From contig NC_135569.1 in the NCBI RefSeq assembly GCF_964340395.1, positions 17,222,257-17,286,256 of the forward strand: a stretch of DNA of 64,000 bases. Reading direction: 5' to 3'. Shown one piece after another: positions 46,888 to 56,944 of the stretch (positions within the stretch are counted from its first letter, which is position 1; every line of letters begins with the position of its first letter). The stretch is from Glandiceps talaboti. Its lineage: Eukaryota > Hemichordata > Enteropneusta > Spengelidae. The position numbers and the translations under genes are program-made. The notes under the pieces were generated by a model. It saw only the letters and a program-made list of their open reading frames with translations. It was not told the DNA's origin and made no database searches.

Positions 46888-48897
46888 GGGATTCCAAGAC
46901 TACAACATTGATGAACCATCACTAAGTCACGTGTCTTGAGATTCCAAGACTACAACATTGGTGAACCATGACTAAGTCACGTGTCTTGAGATGCCAAGAC
47001 TACATGTACAACATTGGTGAACCATCACTAAGTCACGTGTCTTGAGATGCCAAGACTACATGTACAACATTGGTGAACCATCACTAAGTCACGTGTCTTG
47101 AGATGCCAAGACTACATGTACAACATTGGTGAACCATCACTAAGTCACGTGTCTTGAGATGCCAACACTACATGTACAACATTGGTGAACCATCACTAAG
47201 TCACGTGTCTTGAGATGCCAACACTACATGTACAACATTGGTGAACCATCACTAAGTCACGTGCCTTGAGATTCCATAGGTGAACCATGACTAAGTCACG
47301 TGTCTTGAGATTCCAAGACTAAAACATTGGTGAACCATCACTAAGTCACATGTCTTGAGATGCCAAGACTACAACATTGGTGAACCATCACTAAGTCACG
47401 TGTCTTGAGATTCCACAGGTGAACCATGACTAAGTCACGTGTCTTGAGATTCCATAGGTGAACCATCACTAAGTCACGTGACTTGAGATTCCATAGGTGA
47501 ACCATGACTAAGTCACGTGTCTTCAGATTCCACAGGTGAACCATGACTAAGTCACGTGTCTTGAGATTCCATAGGTGAACCATGACTAAGTCACATGTCT
47601 TGAGATTCCACAGGTGAACCATCACTAAGTCACGTGTCTTGAGATTCCATAGGTGAACCATCACTAAGTCACGTATCTTGAGATTCCATAGGTGAACCAT
47701 GACTAAGTCACGTGTCTTGAGATTCCATAGGTGAACCATGACTAAGTCACGTGTCTTGAGATTCCATAGGTGAACCATGACTAAGTCACGTGTCTTGAGA
47801 TTCCACAGGTGAACCATGACTAAGTCACGTGTCTTGAGATTCCATAGGTGCACCATGACTAAGTCACGTGTCTTGAGATTCCATAGGTGAACCATGACTA
47901 AGTCACGTGTCTTGAGATTCCATAGGTGAACCATCACTAAGTCACGTGACTTGAGATTCCATAGGTGAACCATGACTAAGTCACGTGTCTTGAGATTCCA
48001 CAGGTGAACCATGACTAAGTCACGTGTCTTGAGATTCCATAGGTGAACCATGACTAAGTCACATGTCTTGAGATTCCACAGGTGAACCATCACTAAGTCA
48101 CGTGTCTTGAGATTCCATAGGTGAACCATCACTAAGTCACGTATCTTGAGATTCCATAGGTGAACCATGACTAAGTCACGTGTCTTGAGATTCCATAGGT
48201 GAACCATGACTAAGTCACGTGTCTTGAGATTCCATAGGTGAACCATGACTAAGTCACGTGTCTTGAGATTCCACAGGTGAACCATGACTAAGTCACGTGT
48301 CTTGAGATTCCATAGGTGCACCATGACTAAGTCACGTGTCTTGAGATTCCATAGGTGAACCATGACTAAGTCACATGACTTGAGATTCCATAGGTGAACC
48401 ATCACTAAGTCACGTGTCTTGAGATTCCATAGGTGAACCATGACTAAGTCACGTGTCTTGAGATTCCATAGGTGAACCATGACTAAGTCACGTGACTTGA
48501 GATTCCATAGGTGAACCATCACTAAGTCACATGACTTGAGATTCCATAGGTGAACCATCACTAAGACACATGACTTGAGATTCCATAGGTGAACCATGAC
48601 TAAGTCACATGACTTGAGATTCCATAGGTGAACCATGACTAAGTCACATGACTTGAGATTCCATAGGTGAACCATCACTAAGTCACATGACTTGAGATTC
48701 CATAGGTGAACCATGACTAAGTCACATGACTTGAGATTCCATAGGTGAACCATCACTAAGTCACATGACTTGAGATTCCATAGGTGAACCATGACTAAGT
48801 CACATGACTTGAGATTCCATAGGTGAACCATCACTAAGTCACATGACTTGAGATTCCACAGGTGAACCATGACTAAGTCACATGACTTGAGATTCAC
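46888..48897 (+). repeat. 39-bp (and ~46-58 bp) minisatellite rich in CACGTG
   Basis: Unit core GGTGAACCATGACTAAGTCA followed by CGTGTCTTGAGATTCCATA. The first ~450 bases use a longer unit with an ACTACATGTACAACATT insert. Each unit carries TCACGTG (E-box CACGTG, or its CACATG variant) and, in GACTAA copies, the palindrome TGACTAAGTCA. A 468-bp higher-order repeat (12 units) is visible: rare variants at 47473, 47671 and 47851 recur at 47941, 48139 and 48319. Thirteen codons per unit give a spurious 537-codon minus frame. Confidence 0.95.
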
Positions 48898-49054
48898 CCA
48901 AATAACACAAGGGTCAGGACTCAGCAATATGCTATTTAAAAAAATGAACTCCAAAAAATAATGTTTTTATAAAAAAGAAAAACGCAAGTTTCTTTCACGT
49001 AAGCTTATATCAGATACTAATGTGTCGAAAGTCAAAACTTAAAAACTGCCCTTC

Positions 49055-49484
49055 TCTTCCTCATTTTATATTTGTCATCACGTCATCTCATATTTGATAT
49101 TACATCATCTCATTTGATATTTTGTCATTTCATATTTGACATCACGTATTTGACATTACATCTCATATTTGATATTACATCATCTCATTTGATATTACGT
49201 CATCTCATTTTGTATATTGTGTGATCTCATATTTGACATCACATCATTTCATATTTGATATTGCATCATCATATTTGATGTCATTTCATATTTGACATCA
49301 CATCTCATATTTGATATTGCATTTCATATTTGATGTTATGTCATCTCATTTTATATTATTGCATCATCTCATATTTGATATTACGTCATCTCATATTTTA
49401 TATTACGTCATCGCATATTTGACGTCACCTCATCTTATATTTGATATTATCACATCTCATATTTGATATTGCATCATCTCCTTT
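49055..49484 (+). repeat. Irregular ATATTTGATATT satellite, left part
   Basis: Loose repeats of CATCTCATATTTGATATTAC and CATATTTGACATCACGTC with period about 20-30. The same satellite continues after two inserted elements (50511-50543 and 51978-52200). Confidence 0.8.
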
Positions 49485-50510
49485 GACGATGTCCGGGACG
49501 GGGACTTATGGATTGGGTTCCATCTGTTGGGGTCCGTCCGTCCGTCCGTCCGCAGCTATTTCTTGGAGATGCCTGGGCCGATTTTTTTTCAAACTTGGTA
49601 CAGGGGCAATATACAATGGCATACATATGCACGTCAATTTGTTTCATGATACTATCCAATATGGCCGCCTAGCAGCCATTTTGTTTGTGAATTTTCCATG
49701 TCCAAAGCCATAACTCAGACATGCTTGAACAGATCTCATTCAAAGTTGGTATTAGGACAGTGTTCTATGACATACATGTGCCTATCCATTTTCATCGTGA
49801 TAAGATCTAATATGGCTGCCTGGCAGCCATTTTGTTTGCGAATTTTCCATGTCCCAAGCCATAACTCAGACATGCTGAACAGATCTCATTCAAAGTTGGT
49901 ATTAGGACAGTGTTCTATGACATACATGTGTATATTCATTTTCGTTGTGATACAATCCAATATGGCTGAAAGTTGATATTAGGACAGTGTTCTATGACAT
50001 ACATGTGCATATTCATTGTTATCGTGATATGATCCAATATGGCCACCTGGCAGCCATTTTATTTTCAAATTTTCCATGTCCAAAGCCATAACTTGAACAT
50101 GCTTGAACAGATCTCATTCAAAGTTGGTATTAGGACATTGTTCTATGATATACATGTGCATATCCATTTTCGTTGTGATACGATCCAATATGGCTGCCTG
50201 GCAGCCATTTTATTTGCAAATTTTCCATGTCCAAAGCCATAACTCAGACACGCTTGAACAGTCGTTCCCCCCCCCCCCCCATACACAACCCATCCTTTAT
50301 TGTTAAATGGTTTATTCCATCATGTCATCTTGAAGAGTAGGCATGTTCCATGTCCAACGAGCAGACACAACATATCTAAGTCTGTTTGATTTAGGTTCAC
50401 ATGTGTTGTTGCGTGATCAGAGTAGTGATATCAAGAAAATGACAACATAAACTTCCAGTTCCTTAAAACCCAATCATAGCGGGGGAGTATGTCATTCTCA
50501 ATGACTTGTT
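49484..50510 (+). mobile_element. Family A HINE-like element, copy A3 (5' hairpin damaged)
   Basis: Starts within the terminal hairpin (GACGATGTCCGGGACGGGGA); the first arm is lost. About four to five modules follow. It ends with a mutated subterminal word (GCGGGGGAGTA), the intact hairpin GTCATTCTCAATGAC and TTGTT. It is inserted in the ATATTTGATATT satellite. Confidence 0.7.
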
Positions 50511-50543
50511 GCATTTTATATTTGATTTTATTGCGTTATTTCA

Positions 50544-50631
50544 TTTTTTAGCACAACTGAACTTGTTCAGTAGTGCTATAGGGATCACCCGGCGTCTGTC
50601 TGTCTGTCTGTGTGTGTGTGTGTGTGTGTGG

Positions 50632-50664
<33 letters not shown>

Positions 50665-51977
50665 CAACTTAAAGTCAAAAACTGCTGAACCGATTGCCAT
50701 GATATTTGGTGGGTCCATTACCTTGGGTGTCTAGTTGGGAAATTGTTCAAATCAAAATGATCGCATCACAGGTGTGTGATTTGGGTCAAAAAATGTGATT
50801 TTTGGTCAAAAAACTTAAACTCAGAAACTACTGGGCAGATTGGTGCGAAATTTGGTGGGAACATTCTTAAGGGGGTGTAAAGTAAGATTTGTTCATGACA
50901 TGATGATTCCATCAGTGATATGCAAATTAGGGCTAATAATGTGTCTTTTTTGTTAAAAATCTCTAATTCCAAAAGTACCGAGCAGATGGGGCTGAAATTT
51001 AATGAGAATGTATCTAGGGATGTATGGATGAAGAAATATTAAGCATACAATGAGTCCATGAGTGATATGCAAATTAGGTGTAAAAATGTTCATTTTTGGT
51101 CAAAAACTTATATCTCAAAATGTATTTGGTCACTGAGTCTGAAACTTGGTGAGATGTTTCTGAAAGTGTTATTCTGCAGATTTTCTTCAAAACATTTTGA
51201 CAAAATTGGCCCTAGCGACCATGACCATGCCCTTAGCAACGACCAAATGGCAGTATTTTTTGGTCAAATGACAACATCATCTGGTAGGCAAATGAGTAAA
51301 CATTCAAAAAATGTATGTAAATACCCTAGCAACCATGACCACGCCCATAGCAACAGCCAAATGGTCGTGTATTTCACAAAGATAACAACAGGGATTAATA
51401 GACAATTGAATAAATATTCAAAAAATGTATGTAAATTTGCCTAGCAACAAGACCACGCCCATAGCAACAGCCAAAGAATCACGTATATTGCAAAGATAAC
51501 AACAGGAATAGAAAGACAAATGAATAAACATTTCAAAAACTGTATGCAAATGCACCTAGCAACAAGACCACGCCCATAGCAACAGCCAAATGATCACATA
51601 TATTGCATAGATAACAACGGGGATTAATAGACAATTGAATAAACATTCAAATGATATATGTAAATATGCCTAGCAACAAGACCACGCCCATAACAACAGC
51701 CAAATAATCACATATATTGAAAAGATAATATCAGGAATTCATACACAAGTGAACAAAAACATACAAAAATGTATGCAAATATATCTAACAACATGACCAC
51801 GCCCATAGAAACAGCCAAATGATAGCATATATCATAAAGATAGCAACATGGTTGGATAGGCAACTGGGTAGCCATTCAACATTCAACAAACTAACTTATT
51901 GTTAGCATGGACTACCATATAGATAAACATTTTTAGAAACTGTACAGTTGTGCTACAACGCCATTGGCGGTATTTTT
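50544..51977 (+). mobile_element. Family B HINE-like element, copy B6 (reference full length, 1.43 kb)
   Basis: 5' TTTTTAGCACAACTGAAC pairs with GTTCAGTAGTGCT. TGTC then TG repeats follow, then four diverged ~145-bp front modules, each closing with a TTTTTGGTCAAAAA-type word. Next come five to six ~113-bp units with CTAGCAACAAGACCACGCCC and CATAGCAACAGCCAAA. The 3' end has ACAGTTGTGCTA, the inverse of TAGCACAACTG at the 5' end, then CGCCATTGGCG (perfect short hairpin) and GTATTTTT. No open frame of note. Satellite DNA flanks both sides. Confidence 0.8.
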
Positions 51978-52200
51978 ATATTACGTCATCACATAGTTGA
52001 CATCACGGCATCTCATATTTGATATTATCACATCTCGTATTTGATATTGTGTCATTTCCTTTGATATTATTGCATTTTATGTTTGATATTATTGCGTTAT
52101 TTCATATTTGATATTATTGTGTCACATCATATTTGATTTTATTGCATCATCGTACATCAAATTTGTGCATCTTATTTCACCATCTCGTGTTTTATATTGA
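51978..52200 (+). repeat. Irregular ATATTTGATATT satellite, right part
   Basis: Continues the 49055-49484 satellite (ATTACGTCATCACATAG, CATATTTGATATTATT words) and stops ~50 bases before SSU72 exon 4. Confidence 0.75.
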
Positions 52201-52252
52201 GTCATCCCTTATGTATTTACTGAAACACTCCCTTTGTGTGTTCTTTCTGCAG

Positions 52253-52371
52253 ATTTTGACAGCCGAGAGCAAGAAAGCGGTCAGTCAGTACATGTATTAA
52301 ACATTGACATACAAGACAACCATGAGGATGCTGTAATAGGAGCATTTCAGATTTTGAATCTATGTCAATTG
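52253..52371 (+). CDS. SSU72: SSU72 RNA polymerase II CTD phosphatase, exon 4
   Basis: Acceptor TTCTTTCTGCAG ends at 52252. Two bases complete the Asp codon begun in exon 3. Then FDSREQESGQSVHVLNIDIQ and DNHEDAVIGAFQILNLCQL match human residues 123-161. The DIQDNHE segment contains the catalytic general-acid Asp (position 143 in the human protein), and it is intact here. The donor is a consensus GTAAGT at 52372, phase 0. Exon length 119 bases. Confidence 0.95.
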
Positions 52372-52658
52372 GTAAGTTTATAGAAAAAACAAAAACCAAT
52401 AAAACAATGCTTCCATTCTCCTCAACTCAAATATTGCCAAGAAGTGTCAATAGAAAAATCAGGTTTGCTTACAACCCAAATTCTTTACACTTATCCTAAA
52501 GTGTAATCTAAACAAATGGCGATCATCCAGCATCCGACATCAAACCATGTTGTAAAAAATATTGTTGTGCTTTCAATCACAGAATTTCTGACAGAGCCAT
52601 TTGATGACCTTTCAACTTATACTTGTCTAATCTTGTTTTATCCTCTTCTCTTATATAG

Positions 52659-52760
52659 CTGAAGGACAGTACAGATTTAGAAAATGAAATTGATGAACTA
52701 CTGCAAAAATTTGAATATAAAGAGAAGAGAGATGTTCTACATACAGTTTGCTTTTATTGA
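52659..52760 (+). CDS. SSU72: SSU72 RNA polymerase II CTD phosphatase, exon 5 (terminal)
   Basis: Acceptor TTATATAG ends at 52658. The 33 codons LKDSTDLENEIDELLQKFEY and KEKRDVLHTVCFY end in TGA at 52758-52760. The final VCFY is the same as in human SSU72. Summing exons 2-5 with 27 codons for the missing exon 1 gives 194 residues, exactly the human length, so no internal exon is missing. Intron 4 before it is only 287 bases, against 21.4 kb and 6.5 kb for introns 2 and 3. Confidence 0.95.
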   Translation: MKDSTDLENEIDELLQKFEYKEKRDVLHTVCFY

Positions 52761-52827
52761 GTCATGATTATTTTGTGTTTTTAAAAAAACAGCTTTGTGC
52801 TGTTAATGTAAATAAGAGAATTGCTTC

Positions 52828-52833
52828 ATTAAA
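52828..52833 (+). terminator. Probable SSU72 polyadenylation signal (ATTAAA)
   Basis: ATTAAA, the commonest variant of AATAAA, stands 68 bases after the stop codon and ~50 bases before the family B copy B7. No canonical AATAAA occurs between the stop codon and that element. Confidence 0.5.
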
Positions 52834-52882
52834 TTACTGAGACAGAACTAGATTGAGATTGCAATTTGAGAACCTTTGATTG

Positions 52883-54189
52883 TTTTTAGCACAACTGAAC
52901 TGATAAGGTTCAGTCATGCTACAGGCATAGCAAAGTGTCTGTCTGTCTGTCTGTGTGTGTGTGTGGATGTGTGTGTGTGTAAACAACATAAAGTCCAAAA
53001 CTGCCGGATCGATTGTCATGATATTTGGTGGGTGTATTACCTTGGGTATCTAGTTGGGAAATCAAATCAAAATGATCTTATTACCACCGGTGTGTGATTT
53101 GGGTCAAAAAATGTGATTTTTGGTTTTAAAAAAATCAAACTCAAAAACTACTGCACAGATCGGTCTCAAAATTGGTGGGAACATTCTTAGGGGTGTTTAG
53201 ATTAAGATCAATGATATGCAAATTAGGGCTAAAAATGTGACTTGCAGATTGGGCTGAAATTTAATGGGGATGCACATAGGGGTGTATAGATGAAGAAATA
53301 TTAAGCATATAATGATCTCATCAGTGATATGCAAATTAGGTGTAAAAAATGTGAATTTTAGTCAAAAATTTATATCTCAAAAAGTACTGTCAATGAGACT
53401 GAAACTTGGTGAAATGTTTTTAGAAGTGTTATTCTGCAGATTTTCTTCAAAATATTTTGACACAGTTGGCCCTAGCAACCATGACCATGCCCTTAGCAAC
53501 AACCGAATGGCAGTATATTTCACAGGGATTAATAGACAATTGAACAAACATTTAAAAAATGTATGTAAATTTGCCTAGCAACAAGACCACGCCCATAGCA
53601 ACAACCAAATAGTCATGTATATTGCAAAGATAACAGGAATTGAAAGACAACTGAATAAACATTCAAAAAATGAATGCAAATGTGCCTAGCAACAAGACCA
53701 CGCCCACATCAACCGCCAAATGATCACACATATTGCAAAGATAACAGCAGGGATTAATAGACAATTGAATAAACATTCAAAAAATGTATGTAAATTAGCC
53801 TAGCAACAAGACCATGCCCATAGCAACACTTAAATAATCATGTATACTGTAGATAACAGGAATTGAAAGACAAATGAATAAACATTCAATAAATGTATGC
53901 AAATGTGCCTAGCAACAAGACCATGCCCATAGCAACAGCCAAATGATCACAAACATTGAAAAGATAATATCAGGAATTCATACACAAGTGAACAAAAACA
54001 TTCAAAAATGTATGCAAATATATCTAGCAACATGACTACACCCATAGCAACAGCCAAATGATTGTGTATATTGCAAAGATAACAACATGGTTGGATAGGC
54101 AACTGGATAGTCATTCAGCAAATGAACACCTGGATAAACATTTTTAAAAACTGTACAGTTGTGCTACAACGCCATTGGTGGTATTTTTT
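52883..54189 (+). mobile_element. Family B HINE-like element, copy B7 (full length)
   Basis: 5' TTTTTAGCACAACTGAACTG with GGTTCAGTCATGCT hairpin, then TGTC/TG repeats. The front modules are partly shortened: module 2/3 is internally deleted near 53200-53250. Six GACCA(C/T)GCCC units follow. It ends ACAGTTGTGCTA, CGCCATTGGTGG and TATTTTTT. It starts only ~120 bases after the SSU72 stop codon. Confidence 0.78.
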
Positions 54190-54634
54190 GGAAGCCTACC
54201 CTCATTGCCAGGTTGTTTTCTTCTTTCTCTCTAAAGTCTGGTTGCATTCTATTTACTTCATTGACCTTTCACCTTCTTTGCTCACATTTTTTCTCAAAGT
54301 TCAATATCGTATGCATAGTCAATAAAAGCCACCAGACTTTTTTTAAAGTTGGTTCTCCTTTGTGGTGTGCACGTTAAATGATGACTTGTGTGAAAGAGAT
54401 ACAAAATCCCAAAACTTTCTTAGAGTGACACAAACTGGTTTTATAAGGTTTTAAAAACACAAAAACTAAACTTGAACTTGTGTCAAATAATGTGCCTGAC
54501 TTTGAAGGCATTGAAAATCGTCTTCTAGGCAAGCCTGACCTTTAGTGTATTAATATATGTACATATGTACTAACTTTATACGTTGACAAGTCATTTAATT
54601 ATATCGAAACACTAGATGAGAGTTCTGCCAAAAA
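54190..54634. other. Unannotated stretch
   Basis: No feature recognised. Confidence 0.3.
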
Positions 54635-55122
54635 TGATGGTTACGTATTCTACTGCAATACGTAGAATTCTACATGTACTTCATGATGGTTACATAATTC
54701 TGCATGTACTATACATGTATGATGGTTACATAATTCTACAATACCTATAATTCTACATGTACTATATGATGGTTACGTGTGCTGCAATACGTAGAATTCT
54801 ACATGTACTATATAATGGTTGCGTATGTTGCGATACGTAGAATGTTACATGTATTATATGATGGTTACGTATGCTGCAAGTGGCTGCAATATGTAGAATT
54901 CTACATGTATTATATGATGGTTATGTATGCTGCAATACGTAGAATTCTACATACTACTAGTATATGATGGTTGCATATGCTGCAAGTGACTGCAATACGT
55001 AGAATTCTACATTTTCTATATGATGGTTACATATATGCTGCAAGTGACTGCAATATGTAGAATTCTACATTTTCTATATGATGGTTACATATGCTGCAAT
55101 ACGTACAATTCTACATGTACTA
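54635..55122 (+). repeat. ~45-65-bp minisatellite with GTAGAATTCTAC palindrome
   Basis: Unit GTAGAATTCTACATGTACTA, then TATGATGGTTACGTATGCTG and CAATAC, with an optional AAGTGGCTGCAATA spacer. The 12-bp perfect palindrome GTAGAATTCTAC is conserved in nearly every copy (about ten). Confidence 0.85.
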
Positions 55123-56051
55123 TACTCACCAGCAATATCTCCCAAACCCAGACTTTATACACTCAACTTTTTAAACTCTGAAAATACATTCAACCAATCA
55201 ATCAGTACATAATAACTGTCAAAGGTTCTGAACAAGAAATAACCCAGTAATTGTCAAAGGTGCTAAACAAAATATAATCCATTATAGCTGTTTCAAAGAC
55301 AAGGGTAATACTCATTTTGACCTTGCTGAACAATGCACGTTTTTCCCCGGGTACTTCGGTTTCGTCCTGCTTTTTCAACAGGAGGACACTGCTCTTGTAG
55401 AAACTATTCAACAAATTTCTGAATTTATTTGGAAAAAGATAAAATAGCCTTGCGAAAACATACATCGGTCAACCCCTTCATCGTGAAGGCTGTGCACCAA
55501 GTTTAAGTTGTATGATGTACACGGTACAGTTTAAAGGTTTCGGGAATCAGTTAAATCCTAACACTTTAGTTCAATGATGGGATAGTATAGAATAATGACA
55601 ATATGAAAGGTTGTAGAAGATAAGAACGTAACAGTGTGGAAAAAAGATAATTGTGGTTTTCCAAATAAGAAGAGTGGTAGTATATATATCATAGTAACCA
55701 GCTCCGAGTCTGCGTTTAGTACCACTACTCAACTGACCGGTGAAGTTTTGGCAACGTCTGCTACATGTGAAACAGAAGACAATATCTCACAAGCTGAGTT
55801 AACAGAGAAAAAGTCAAATAAGTTTTTGCACATACTTTTCAACTTTGCATGAATATACTATTACTTGTAAATATAAAGATAAATAAATAAACTTTGACAT
55901 AACTCTCAATATAAAGTTACCCTAAAGATATATGGCAGGAATGAGGTAGTGAACTGAAACAATATGAGCAAATACTCCAATATAGTCTTAATAAACATTT
56001 TCATAAAGTAGTGTTTGCACAAACTGTGGAATTTTTTGGAATGCTTAAAAC
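55123..56051. other. Unannotated stretch
   Basis: A Thr/Ser-rich 72-codon frame (55634-55852) is not recognised. AAATAAATAAA near 55880 could be a poly(A) signal, but no gene is supported. Confidence 0.3.
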
Positions 56052-56054
56052 ATA

Positions 56055-56371
56055 TCTGAATTTGATGCATATGACTGGGATGCGCTTGTCAGAAACAGTG
56101 ACATTTCCAAATTGAAAGTGAAAGAACTTGATAAGTACCTTTCCAACTATGAAATTCCAGCTGTGGCAGGAATGCACAAAATAGACAAAGTTGAGGCTGT
56201 AAGATGCCACTATTATCAATCTAAAGAAAGTGAGAGTGATTTGTCATCTGATGACAGTGACAGTGAGAATGATGATACAGCTAGTTCCAACTCTGATGAA
56301 GTTGAAGGAGAAATTGGGTCTGATGATGATGATGATGACAATGCCATGTTTATATACACAAGATCTGGAAG
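56055..56371 (+). CDS. Possible exon with SAP-like motif and acidic tail
   Basis: An open frame reads EFDAYDWDALVRNSDISKLK and then VKELDKYLSNYEIPAVAG...KIDKVEAVRCHYY. The pattern LKVKELDKYL...G...K-DKVEAV resembles the SAP helix-loop-helix DNA-binding motif (inference from pattern). A Ser/Asp/Glu-rich stretch with a poly-Asp run follows, then TRSGR. The end GGAAG|GTGAGC (56367-56377) is a good splice donor. A TAA stop lies just upstream and no clear acceptor was found, so the left limit is approximate. SAP-like segments of this kind occur in multicopy, transposon-associated proteins of invertebrates, so this may be an exon or a decayed copy. Confidence 0.35.
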
Positions 56372-56943
56372 GTGAGCTACCACTTGGAAATCAAAAAATT
56401 GAATAAACACATTCTGAGACTTTGTTTAAAATCCTGCATTCACCTTTGTAATCAAACGTCAAAACCAGTCCAATAATCAGGCTCTTACAAGGTAAATGTA
56501 TTACCAGGTTCATTAAGATATACAATTACTATGATAATAGGGCCATCTTAATTATCATTACCACTAATATACATCACTTGATTCCTATTCTGTTAGATGA
56601 AATGTGGCTGGCATTTTTGAGTCATACATTTATTTTCTTTTGACATTATATTGAACTAATTTACATCAAACAAGAACAGGATACATGGCAATGCATTTTA
56701 TTAAGAGTTTTTTCAGTGTTATTTAGACCAATTTGATTTCTTTTAGCACACGTTTAGGAAACTGAACTGGAACAATACAGTATAAAACTCTCTTTAGATA
56801 ACATGTGCATCACAATATTTGCAAATACAACTAAAATGACATTCAACTGTAACACTACTAGTATAATGTACTAATACAATATTGAACAGAAAACAAAGAC
56901 TCAGTTGGTCTGCTGATCATTTTACAAGAGTTGTTCAAAGTGT
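56372..56943. other. Unannotated stretch
   Basis: No continuing exon found after the donor at 56372; nothing else recognised. Confidence 0.3.
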
Positions 56944-56944
56944 A

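Noticed and set aside
47341-48954. 537-codon minus-strand frame of 13-residue repeats
   Set aside because: Artefact of a 39-bp minisatellite; no start context, no domain, and the variants are not synonymous-biased.
55634-55852. 72-codon Thr/Ser/Glu-rich frame with a downstream AATAAA
   Set aside because: No recognisable domain and no splice sites; kept only as a note.
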